Source: JAAXGX01 sp965221595 (GTDB lineage: Bacteria > Acidobacteriota > Vicinamibacteria > Vicinamibacterales > UBA8438). From it: a stretch of DNA of 64,000 nt. Location of the stretch: positions 1,860,001 through 1,924,000 of the forward strand of contig OZ244900.1 of assembly GCA_965221595.1 (NCBI GenBank), read 5' to 3'. A model generated the notes under the pieces. That model saw only the letters and a list, made by a program, of their open reading frames with translations. It did not search any database and was not told where the DNA came from. Positions 26,313 to 33,688 of the stretch are shown piece by piece. Position 1 is the stretch's first letter. Every line of letters starts with the position of its first letter. Both the position numbers and the translations under genes were made by a program.

Positions 26313-26585
26313 TCAGCCTCCGAGGGCCTGGAGGTCCTTGCCCGGCTTGAAGCGGATCGTGCGGCCGGGCGGAATGCGGACTTCCTTGCCGGTGCGGGGA
26401 TTGCGGCCGATGCCCCGCTTGCGGGGCTTGACCTGAAAGACGCCGAAGCCGCGGAGTTCGATCCGGTCTCCTCGTTGCATCGACATCCGCATGGCATCGA
26501 ACACGGCGTCCACCGCGATCTCGGCCTTGACCTTCGTGATGTCGGCGGCCATCGATACCTCGTTGACGATGTCGACCTTGATCAT
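26313..26585 (-). CDS. HU/IHF-family DNA-bending protein
   Basis: A 90-residue nucleoid protein. It starts MIKVDIVNEVS and ends with the beta-arm region GRNPRTGKEVRIP...RTIRFKPGKDLQ; Asn-Pro in the arm is the residue pair that intercalates into DNA. The sequence is between HU and IHF types. It has its own strong promoter in the gap to der and a GGGAG ribosome-binding site. The site-2 protease gene follows after 15 bases and may be read from the same promoter. Confidence 0.92.
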   Translation of the reverse strand: MIKVDIVNEVSMAADITKVKAEIAVDAVFDAMRMSMQRGDRIELRGFGVFQVKPRKRGIGRNPRTGKEVRIPPGRTIRFKPGKDLQALGG

Positions 26586-26614
26586 GACGCGTGTGCTCCC
26601 GACACCATCTAAGC

Positions 26615-26644
26615 ATCATAGGTACTATAATTTACAGGTGTCAA
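26615..26644 (-). promoter_or_regulatory. Strong sigma70-type promoter for the HU/IHF gene
   Basis: On the minus strand a perfect TTGACA (-35) is followed after 18 bases by TATGAT (-10, five of six consensus). The expected start site is about 23 bases ahead of the HU-type ATG. This is the best consensus promoter in the window and it lies in an AT-rich island of about 35 bases. Confidence 0.7.
26626..26631 (+). promoter_or_regulatory. Candidate -10 box for der, interleaved with the HU promoter
   Basis: A perfect TATAAT on the plus strand lies in the spacer of the divergent minus-strand promoter and 43 bases ahead of the der ATG. No good -35 is seen. If both are used, polymerases would compete for the same 30 bases. 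Confidence 0.35.
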
Positions 26645-26674
26645 GCGACGCGCCGGCCGCGTCGCGCCGCCGCC

Positions 26675-28042
26675 ATGCCGCCAGCCGCCAGAACGCGTCG
26701 TGACCGATCGGTCGTGCTCGTCGGACGTCCCAACGTCGGAAAATCGACGCTGTTCAACCGGATTTGCGGGGTCCGGCGCGCCATCGTGACGCCGGTGGCC
26801 GGCACCACGCGCGACGTCATCACCGCGCAGGCCGACTGGCTCGGTACGACGTTCGAGCTCGTGGACACGGGCGGGCTGTTCGGGGCCAGCACCGACCCGC
26901 TGCAGCAGTCGGTCGCGGAACAGGGGCTCCGCGCGCTCGACGCCGCGGACCTCGTCGTCCTGCTGGTGGACGGCCGCGACGGCCTCGTGCCCGCCGACCG
27001 CGAGGTGGCCGCGCGCGCGCGGCGCAGCGGCGCGCCGGTAGTGCTGGCCGTCAACAAGGTGGACGACCGGCGGGCAGCCGGGCGCGTCGACGAGTTCCAT
27101 GCCCTGGGCATCACGCCGCTGGCGGCCATCGCCGCCGAGCACGGTCTGGGCGTCGGTGACTTGCTCGACGCGGCTGTCAGCCGCCTGCCGGGCGGCGGCC
27201 GCGCCGACGGGGTGGCGCGGCCGGATGGGCCGCACGAGATCGGCGTTGCCATCGTCGGTCGTCCGAACGTGGGCAAGTCGTCGCTCGTCAACCTGCTGGC
27301 GCGCGCGCAGCGCGTGCTCGTGAGCGAGACGGCCGGGACGACGCGGGACGCGATCGACACGGTCATCACGTGGCATGGCGAGCCGCTGCGGCTGGTCGAC
27401 ACGGCGGGCATCCGGCGCCCCGGCCGCGTAGCGAGCAGCGGGCAGGTAGAGCAGGTGAGCGTGACGGTTGCCCGACGGGCCATGGCGCGGGCCGACGTCG
27501 CCGTGCTGGTGGTCGACGCGTCCAACCCGGTTGCGCATCAGGATGCGGTCATTGCCGGGGAGGCCGAACGCGCGGGCTGCGGTATCGTCATCGCCGCCAA
27601 CAAGTGGGACCTGGTCGAGCGCAGCGGCGACTTCGCCAAGGCGTTCGACGCGGCGCTGCGCGACGCGCTGAAGTTCGCGGAGTTCGCGCCCATCGTGCAC
27701 GTCTCCGCCCTCACGGGCGCGCGCGCGCCGAAGCTGGTCGAATCGGTGCGGGAGGTTGCCCGGGCGCGGGCCGCCCACGTCTCGACGGCCGACGTCAACC
27801 GCGTGCTCGAGCGGGCCACCCGGCGCAACCCGCCCCGCAGCCCCGGCAAGCACGAGGTGAAGATCTACTACGGCACGCAGGTGGGTGCGAGCCCGCCGCG
27901 CTTCCTCTTCTTCACGAACACTGCCTCGCGGCTGCACTTCTCCTACGAGCGCTTCCTGAAGAACCGCCTGCGCGATGCATTCGGCTTCCTCGGCACACCC
28001 ATCCGCCTGCAGGTGCGAGCCAGGCGCCCGCCGCGGAAGTAG
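26675..28042 (+). CDS. der: Ribosome-assembly GTPase Der (EngA)
   Basis: A 455-residue GTPase with two tandem G domains and a KH-like C-terminal domain, required for 50S subunit maturation. The first G domain shows GRPNVGKST, DTGGLF and NKVD; the second shows GRPNVGKSS, DTAGIRR and NKWD. The C-terminal domain starts near TADVNRVLERATRRNPP and includes KIYYGTQVGASPPRFLFFTN. Complete for the family. The ATG gives a short Arg-rich lead before the first G1 motif and lacks a visible ribosome-binding site. Confidence 0.95.
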   Translation: MPPAARTRRDRSVVLVGRPNVGKSTLFNRICGVRRAIVTPVAGTTRDVITAQADWLGTTFELVDTGGLFGASTDPLQQSVAEQGLRALDAADLVVLLVDGRDGLVPADREVAARARRSGAPVVLAVNKVDDRRAAGRVDEFHALGITPLAAIAAEHGLGVGDLLDAAVSRLPGGGRADGVARPDGPHEIGVAIVGRPNVGKSSLVNLLARAQRVLVSETAGTTRDAIDTVITWHGEPLRLVDTAGIRRPGRVASSGQVEQVSVTVARRAMARADVAVLVVDASNPVAHQDAVIAGEAERAGCGIVIAANKWDLVERSGDFAKAFDAALRDALKFAEFAPIVHVSALTGARAPKLVESVREVARARAAHVSTADVNRVLERATRRNPPRSPGKHEVKIYYGTQVGASPPRFLFFTNTASRLHFSYERFLKNRLRDAFGFLGTPIRLQVRARRPPRK

Positions 28043-28052
28043 TCGGGTGCGA

Positions 28053-28061
28053 TGCTATAAT
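28053..28061 (+). promoter_or_regulatory. Extended -10 promoter for the MerR-type gene
   Basis: TGCTATAAT combines the TGn extension with a perfect TATAAT. It sits 20 bases ahead of the MerR-type ATG and just after the der stop. No strong -35 is present, as expected for extended -10 promoters. Confidence 0.5.
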
Positions 28062-28081
28062 CGTGCGTCTTTCCCGGGACA

Positions 28082-28609
28082 ATGACCTCTGCGGAGATTC
28101 CGAAGCGCACGTCGTTCAGGCCAGCCGAGGTTTGTGCGATAGCCGGCGTGCCGCCATACGTGCTGCGATCGTGGGAAACGGAGTTTCCGGCGCTCTGCGG
28201 CACGAAGAACACGAAGGGGGGGCGCCGCTACGCGCGTTCGGAGGTCGAGCTCGTCCTCCGGATCAAGGGGCTCGTCTTCGGGGAAGGCTTGACCCTCGGC
28301 GCCGCCCGGAAGAAGCTGGAAGGGGGCCTGGACGAGGATCTGCCGCGGCCCGACCTGCCGCTGGAGGACATGCTGGGTGCCGACGTCCGGCAGAAGCTGG
28401 CGGAGGTCAAGCACGGGTTGCAGGCGGTCCTGGCGCTGCTGTCGGGAAACGGCGGCGCGACGCCTGCCCTGGTCCCCGCCGTCGCGGTCGAGCCCGCGCG
28501 CCGGGGCAGGTCGGCGGCGGCGGCCGGCCGGAAGCCGCGCGGCAACTCGGTGCGCGGCAGCGCGCCGGCGGCGAAGGCGGCCGCGAAGCGCAAGCGCCGT
28601 ACAGCGTAG
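28082..28609 (+). CDS. MerR-family transcriptional regulator with basic tail
   Basis: A 175-residue protein. Residues of about 10-80 form a MerR-type winged helix: FRPAEVCAIAGVPPYVLRSWETEFP is the helix-turn-helix, and GGRRYARSEVELVLRIKGLVFGEGLTLGAARKKL is the wing and following helices. There is no metal-binding cysteine cluster. The last 50 residues are Ala/Arg/Lys-rich, like a nonspecific DNA-binding tail. It has its own extended -10 promoter and ends nine bases before tRNA-Pro. The regulated genes are not evident. Confidence 0.82.
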   Translation: MTSAEIPKRTSFRPAEVCAIAGVPPYVLRSWETEFPALCGTKNTKGGRRYARSEVELVLRIKGLVFGEGLTLGAARKKLEGGLDEDLPRPDLPLEDMLGADVRQKLAEVKHGLQAVLALLSGNGGATPALVPAVAVEPARRGRSAAAAGRKPRGNSVRGSAPAAKAAAKRKRRTA

Positions 28610-28618
28610 AACGGATAT

Positions 28619-28695
28619 CGGGATGTGGCGCAGTCTGGTAGCGCACCTGACTGGGGGTCAGGGGGTCGCTGGTTCAAATCCAGTCATCCCGACCA
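28619..28695 (+). tRNA. tRNA-Pro (anticodon GGG)
   Basis: A complete cloverleaf: a 7-bp acceptor stem (CGGGATG with CATCCCG, no mismatches), D arm with GCGC/GCGC, anticodon stem CCTGA/TCAGG around loop CTGGGGG, and T arm GCTGG-TTCAAAT-CCAGT. The anticodon GGG reads CCC and CCU proline codons. The 3' CCA is encoded. It follows the MerR-type gene so closely that co-transcription is possible. The downstream flank holds a gene relic, consistent with tRNA genes serving as integration sites. Confidence 0.95.
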
Positions 28696-28851
28696 CTACG
28701 CTCTGCCGCGGGCGACGGCGGCACGTCATCCAGTTGCCTTCGTAGCGACCGCCCCGACGCATCGGTTCCGGCAGGCCCGCGCACCTGTGCCGCGGCCGGC
28801 CGTTTTCTGCCTGCCCTGCCATGCACTCGCGTCAACCGGGGCGTGTCACCG

Positions 28852-29004
28852 GTGAACGCTGCGGCGCCCTCCGCCGCGGGCCAGGTCCTGACCGGTCCGT
28901 TCTTCAACGAGCCCATGCGCGTGGAGACCGTCACCGCAACGGAAACGGGCAGTTGGTCACTCGGTCTTGTCCGGAGCACGGCGCCGGGGAACCGGTTGGG
29001 CTGA
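28852..29004 (+). pseudogene. Short relic resembling the N-terminus of a large helicase-type protein
   Basis: This frame opens with GTG and runs 50 codons to TGA. Its middle, AGQVLTGPFFNEPMRVETV followed by SWSLGLV, reads like genuine protein rather than a GC-rich shadow frame. From memory it resembles the first 30 residues of SNF2/DEAD-type helicases found in defence islands, where '.tGp.f.EP.rV' is common; this is a recollection, not a search result. No continuation exists in any frame, so at best it is the 5' end of a deleted gene. The 367-base gap between tRNA-Pro and the gamma-glutamyltranspeptidase gene holds nothing else that I can identify. Confidence 0.35.
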
Positions 29005-29062
29005 CGGCGTCCGCGGCACCGTAGAACGGCGAGGCGGCCTGCACGGCGCGCTCGGCGCGTCG

Positions 29063-30808
29063 TCAGTATCCCACCACCTGGCCGTCCTTGCGCGGGTCGG
29101 TCCCGCCGTGGAGCATGCCGGTCTCGGGGTGGATCAAGATGGCTTGGTAGCCGCCCATGCCTCCGCCGCCGGCGCGGACGACGTGGTGGCCGCGGCGCCG
29201 CAGCTCGGCGACGACGGCGTCCGAAATACCCGGCTCGACGGCCAGGGTGCCACCCGGCTGGTGACTCGGGAAGTGGCGCATGCGCGCCGCGTCGCCCGCC
29301 TCCTGCAGGTTCATCCCGAAGTCGATGATGTTCGACAGCACCTGCCAGTGGCCCTGCGGCTGCATCGGGCCGCCCATGACGCCGAACGACAGGAGCGGCT
29401 GGCCGTCCCGGGTGACGAAGCCGGGCATGTTGGTGTGCAGCGAGCGCTTGTGCGGCGCCAGGGCGTTGAGGTGGCCCTCTTCCAGCGAGAAGCCGCTGCC
29501 GCGGTTCTGCAGGGCGAAGCCGACGTCGCCGGGGACGACCTTGGAGCCGAAGCTGCCGAAGATGCTCTCGATGAGCGAGACGGCGTTGCGGTCCTCGTCG
29601 ACCACGGTGAGGTAGACGGTCTCGCTCTGCTCGAACGGCCGGCCGGGGGTGACGGTGGTCGCCGCGCGGTCGCGGTCGATGAGCTTGCGCCGGGTCTCCG
29701 CGTACGGCTTGGAGATTAGCTGGCGCGTCGGCAGCGGGTTGGCGTCGGCGTCGGCGACGTACGTGTCGCGGTCCGCCCAGACGAGCTTCTTCGCCTCGGC
29801 GAAGAGGTGTAGCGCGTCGGCGCTGTTGTGGCCCATGGCGGCGACGTCGTAGCCCTCCATCAGGTTGAGGATCATCAGCGCCAGGATGCCGGAGCTGTTG
29901 GGCGGCACCTCCCAGACGTCGTAGCCGCGGTAGTTCGTGGTGACCGGCTCGACCCACACGGACGTGTGGTCCTCGAAGTCGGCCAGCGTGAAATAGCCGC
30001 CGTTGCGTTCGCTGAACGCCACGATGCGGCGGGCGATGTCTCCGCGGTAGAACGCGTCGCGGCCGCCTTCTGCCACAGCCTCGTAGGTGGCGGCGAGTCG
30101 CGGGTTGCGGAACACCTCGCCGGGCAGCGGTGCCCGCCCGCCGGGCAGGTAGGTGGCGGCGGAGTCGGGCCATGCGGCCAGCGCCGTCGCCGCGGCGTTC
30201 CACTGGCCGGCGATGATCTCGCTCACCGGGAAGCCGTCGCGGGCGTAGGCGATGGCCGGGGCCAGGACGTCGGCCAGCGGCAGCGTGCCGAAGCGTTCCA
30301 GGAGTTCCAGCCAGCCGTCGACGGCGCCGGGGACGGTCCACGTGAGCGGGCCGTCGCCCGGCATCCGCTCGTAGCCCAGGCGGACGAGCGTCTCGCGGCT
30401 GATGGCGTGCGGCGCGCGGCCGGTCGCGTTCAGGGCGTACAGCCGCTCCGTCTCGGCGTGCCACACCAGGGCGAACAGGTCGCCGCCGACGCCGTTCATG
30501 TGCGGTTCCACCAGGCCCAGCACGGCATTGACTGCGACCGCCGCGTCGACGGCGTTGCCGCCCGCCTGCAGGATGTCCAGCCCCACCTGGGCGGCGAGCG
30601 GCTGGCTGGCCGCAACCATCCCGTGCGGCGCAATCACCTCGGACCGGCTGCCGTGCGGACTCCGCGCCGGCCGGCTGTAGCCGTGGCCCTGGGCCTGCTG
30701 CTGCGCCTGGCCTGCGGGCCCGCCAGCGGCGAACGCCAACCCGGCCACGAACAGTCCGGCCGCCGCGCCCATCTGCCGGTTCGCCGTCCGCCGGGGTGCC
30801 AGCCTCAT
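29063..30808 (-). CDS. Secreted gamma-glutamyltranspeptidase
   Basis: A 581-residue Ntn-hydrolase precursor that cleaves gamma-glutamyl amide bonds, for example in glutathione, and self-processes into two subunits. A signal peptide covers about the first 35 residues. The large subunit shows AGGNAVDAAVA and NGVGGDLFALVW. The predicted new N-terminal nucleophile is Thr397 in SETVYLTVVD, aligned to TTHxSVVD of characterised enzymes. PPNSSGILAL and the late GVMGGPMQPQGH segment are also typical. A very strong AAAGGAGG site precedes the ATG, which overlaps the ankyrin gene's stop by four bases. It is the last gene of a four-gene operon. Confidence 0.9.
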   Translation of the reverse strand: MRLAPRRTANRQMGAAAGLFVAGLAFAAGGPAGQAQQQAQGHGYSRPARSPHGSRSEVIAPHGMVAASQPLAAQVGLDILQAGGNAVDAAVAVNAVLGLVEPHMNGVGGDLFALVWHAETERLYALNATGRAPHAISRETLVRLGYERMPGDGPLTWTVPGAVDGWLELLERFGTLPLADVLAPAIAYARDGFPVSEIIAGQWNAAATALAAWPDSAATYLPGGRAPLPGEVFRNPRLAATYEAVAEGGRDAFYRGDIARRIVAFSERNGGYFTLADFEDHTSVWVEPVTTNYRGYDVWEVPPNSSGILALMILNLMEGYDVAAMGHNSADALHLFAEAKKLVWADRDTYVADADANPLPTRQLISKPYAETRRKLIDRDRAATTVTPGRPFEQSETVYLTVVDEDRNAVSLIESIFGSFGSKVVPGDVGFALQNRGSGFSLEEGHLNALAPHKRSLHTNMPGFVTRDGQPLLSFGVMGGPMQPQGHWQVLSNIIDFGMNLQEAGDAARMRHFPSHQPGGTLAVEPGISDAVVAELRRRGHHVVRAGGGGMGGYQAILIHPETGMLHGGTDPRKDGQVVGY

Positions 30809-32352
30809 CGACGCGCCTCCTTTCGGGACGGCGGCTGTTCGCGCGCCCCCAATGCCCTGAGCAGGTCCGCGGTGCTGATTTCCGTGTCCGTGACGGGGTT
30901 TTTCGCGGGTACGCGCCCGCGGGTTCCGAGCGCCCGGTCGAGCGGCGTCTGTCCACGCGCGTTCAGCGCGTGGAGGTCGGCGCCCCGGCCGACCAGGTAA
31001 CGCACGACGCTGTTGAAACCGTGATGTGCCGCGAGGTGCAGGGCGGTGTCGCCGTCGTCGTGCACGGCGTTCACGTCGGCTCCCAGCTCGACCGCTGCCT
31101 GCACGGCGGCGATGCCGCTGTTCATGAGCCGGCGCCGGTCCGGATCCTGGCTGAGGGCGAGCTCCATTTCGGCGGTGTCGATGGCCCGCCCGCGGCGGTC
31201 GTTCCCGGCCTGCACGAAACCCGGTGTGAGCATGCCCGCGGCGGCCATCAGCGGGGTCACACCGCCGGCGAGACGCGCCCGGGGGTCGGCGCCGGCCGCG
31301 GCCAGGCGGCGCATGATGTCGGCCTCGGCGTACTTGGCGGCCAGAAAGAACGGCGTGGCGCCGGTCAGGCGCATCTCCAAGGCAAAGAACTTGCCGTAGC
31401 GGGCGTGCGGGCTGCCGTTCCGCAGGGGCGCGTGTGGATCGGCGCCGTGGGCCAGCAGGGTGCTCACGAGGTCGGCGTCGCCTCTCAGGATGGCCGCGTG
31501 CAGCGCCGTGTAGCCTGCGCCCGCGGCGTTCGGGTCGGCACCCTGCTCGACCAGCCAGGCGGCCAGCGCGCCGTGGCCGCTGTGGGCCGCGACGACGAGC
31601 GCGCTGGTGCCGGCCGGCGCCGTATCGTTCGCGTCCGCGCCCGCCGCCAGCAGCAGGCGCGCCGACGCAAGGTCGCCCTGGCGGGCCGCGAACAGGAGCG
31701 GTGTGAAACCGCCCTCGTCGATGACCGCCACGCCCTCGGCCGCTCCGGTGCGGGGCGAGCTCGCCGTTGCCACCGGGCGGACGTGCGTGCGCGCGCTGAC
31801 GTCGGCACCCGCCGCGAGGAGCGTGCGCACCACCGCGGGGTGGCGCTGCGAGACGGCCCACATCAGCGCAGTCTGGCCCGCCCGGGTCTCACGGGCGTTC
31901 ACGTCCGCGCCGTGGGCCAACAGCGCCGCGACCGCGCCGGCGCTCCCCGTGCGCGCCGCGGTCATCAGGGCCGTCTCGCCGCCGCGAAGGGCTGCGTTCG
32001 CGTCCGCGCCCGCCGCGAGCAGACGTCGCACCAGGGTCGCATTCCCGTTCTCGCACGCCAGTTGGAGGGGCGTGACCCCGAGCTCGTTCGCCGCCTCCGC
32101 ACGCGCCCCGGCGTCGAGCAGCAGGTCCGCGGTGGCGACGTCGTCCAGGTAGGCCGCCCAGTGCAGCGCCGTGGCCCCGTCGGGTTGCCGCGCGTTCACG
32201 TCGTGCCGCGAATCCAGCAAGGTGCGTACCGCGGCCTGGTCGGCGCGCCGCACCGCGTCCACCAGCCGCAGGTCGGGCTGTTGCGCGCCCGCCGGCATGG
32301 ACAGCAGCAGCAGGCTGCCTGCCGCGACCCGGAGCACGGTGCTGACGGGCAT
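30805..32352 (-). CDS. Secreted ankyrin-repeat protein
   Basis: A 515-residue exported protein. A signal peptide (LLLLSMPAGAQQ) is followed by about 11 ankyrin repeats, recognisable by G.TALHxAA..G...V..LL..GADxNA. One longer insert around residues 190-210 and another near 360-400 (ending MELALSQDPDRRR) break the regular 33-residue spacing. Ankyrin repeats bind other proteins; a periplasmic scaffold for its operon partners is a reasonable inference. It begins 16 bases after the DUF1552 stop and overlaps the transpeptidase start. Confidence 0.85.
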   Translation of the reverse strand: MPVSTVLRVAAGSLLLLSMPAGAQQPDLRLVDAVRRADQAAVRTLLDSRHDVNARQPDGATALHWAAYLDDVATADLLLDAGARAEAANELGVTPLQLACENGNATLVRRLLAAGADANAALRGGETALMTAARTGSAGAVAALLAHGADVNARETRAGQTALMWAVSQRHPAVVRTLLAAGADVSARTHVRPVATASSPRTGAAEGVAVIDEGGFTPLLFAARQGDLASARLLLAAGADANDTAPAGTSALVVAAHSGHGALAAWLVEQGADPNAAGAGYTALHAAILRGDADLVSTLLAHGADPHAPLRNGSPHARYGKFFALEMRLTGATPFFLAAKYAEADIMRRLAAAGADPRARLAGGVTPLMAAAGMLTPGFVQAGNDRRGRAIDTAEMELALSQDPDRRRLMNSGIAAVQAAVELGADVNAVHDDGDTALHLAAHHGFNSVVRYLVGRGADLHALNARGQTPLDRALGTRGRVPAKNPVTDTEISTADLLRALGAREQPPSRKEARR

Positions 32353-32368
32353 GGGGATGTTCCGCCGG

Positions 32369-33688
32369 TCAGAGGTCCAGCACCGCGTCGAGTGTGCCGG
32401 TGCTCGTACCGAAGCGCTCGGCGGGCAGCCCGAGCTTGTCCATCAGCGTCAGATGCAGGTTGGACATGGGGGTCGCGTCGGGGCAGCGCACGTGGCGCCC
32501 GCCCGCGCCGCCCACGAGCAGAACCGGCAGGTTCTCCGAGGAATGGCGGTGGCCGTCGCTCAGGCCGCCGCCGTACAGCAGCGTCAGCTGGTCGAGCAGT
32601 GAGCCGTCGCCGTCTGGCGTGGCCCGCAGCCGGTCGAGGTAGTACGCGAGCAGGGAAGTGTGGTACGTGTTGATCTTCGCCAGCTTCGCCAGCTTGTCCG
32701 GATCGTAGCGGTGGTGCGAGGTCGGGTGGTGCGCCTCGGGCACCCCGATCTCCGGATAAGTGCGGCTGCTGAACTCGCGACTCACCATGAACGTGATGAC
32801 CCGCGTCAGGTCGGTGCGGTACGCCAGCACCTGCAGGTCGAACATCAGCTTCGCGTGCGCCTCGAAGGTAGCCGGAATGCCCGGTGGCGGTGCCATCTCG
32901 GGCAGCGGCTGGTCGACCTGCGCTTCGGCGCGCTGGATACGGCGCTCGACGTCGCGGACGGCCTCTAGGTATTCGCCGAGCTTGCGGCGGTCGCCCACAC
33001 CGAGGTCGCGGCGGAGTCGCGCAAGCTTGTCGTTCACCGCGTCCAGCAGGCTGCGGTTGTGCTCGATGCGGGCCAGCCGCGCGGCCGGATCGGTACCCCC
33101 GGCGTCGCCGAGCAGCCGCTCGAAGACCGCGCGCGGGTTGGTCTCCATAGGCAGCGGCGTCGTTGCGCTGCGCCAGCAGATGGTGTTGGTGTAGGCGCAG
33201 GTGTAGCCCGCCCCGCACGTGCCGACATCGTCCCCCGATTCCAGCGCCAGCTCGAGCGACCCGAGCTGCGTCTGCCGGCCGAGCACCCGGGCTACCTGCT
33301 GGTCCATGGAAACGCCGGCCACGAGGTCGGCCCCCTGCGTGCGCTTGGGGGGCACACCGGTCAGGAAGCTGGTGGCACCGGTCTCGTGGGCGTAGTCGGG
33401 ACCCTTGTTGCTGAGACCTGTCACCACGGTCAGTCGTTCGCGGAAGCGCGCGAGCGGCTCGAGAATCGGCGTCAGCTCGAACCCGGCGCCCACCGCGGTC
33501 GGTGTCCACTCGTCCATCACGATGCCGTTCGGCACGTAGACGACGCCCAGACGTCGGGTGGGGGCGGCCGGCGTCCGGCCGACTGCGGTCAGCGCCGGCA
33601 CCATGCCGTCCAGCAGCGGCAGGGTCAGGCTCGTACCGAGCCCGCGCAGCACGGTGCGCCGGGAGAGGGCCTTGCGGGTGATGATCAT
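32369..33688 (-). CDS. DUF1552 protein, Tat-exported
   Basis: A 439-residue protein of the DUF1552 family, which is usually encoded next to DUF1592-type cytochromes in Planctomycetes, Acidobacteria and relatives. The N-terminus carries a twin-arginine signal (SRRTVLRGLG, residues 9-18). Family segments include LGVVYVPNGIVMDEWTP, THEx-type TGATSFLTGVPPK, and SDGHRHSSENLPVLLVGG near the end, reminiscent of the sulfatase/DUF1501 fold. Activity is unknown. Its ATG overlaps the DUF1592 stop by four bases, so the two are made together. Confidence 0.85.
   Translation of the reverse strand: MIITRKALSRRTVLRGLGTSLTLPLLDGMVPALTAVGRTPAAPTRRLGVVYVPNGIVMDEWTPTAVGAGFELTPILEPLARFRERLTVVTGLSNKGPDYAHETGATSFLTGVPPKRTQGADLVAGVSMDQQVARVLGRQTQLGSLELALESGDDVGTCGAGYTCAYTNTICWRSATTPLPMETNPRAVFERLLGDAGGTDPAARLARIEHNRSLLDAVNDKLARLRRDLGVGDRRKLGEYLEAVRDVERRIQRAEAQVDQPLPEMAPPPGIPATFEAHAKLMFDLQVLAYRTDLTRVITFMVSREFSSRTYPEIGVPEAHHPTSHHRYDPDKLAKLAKINTYHTSLLAYYLDRLRATPDGDGSLLDQLTLLYGGGLSDGHRHSSENLPVLLVGGAGGRHVRCPDATPMSNLHLTLMDKLGLPAERFGTSTGTLDAVLDL

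Noticed and set aside
26146..26612. Open frames on the plus strand opposite the site-2 protease and HU genes
   Set aside because: They are complements of recognised genes with Arg/Gly-rich shadow composition and no family motifs.
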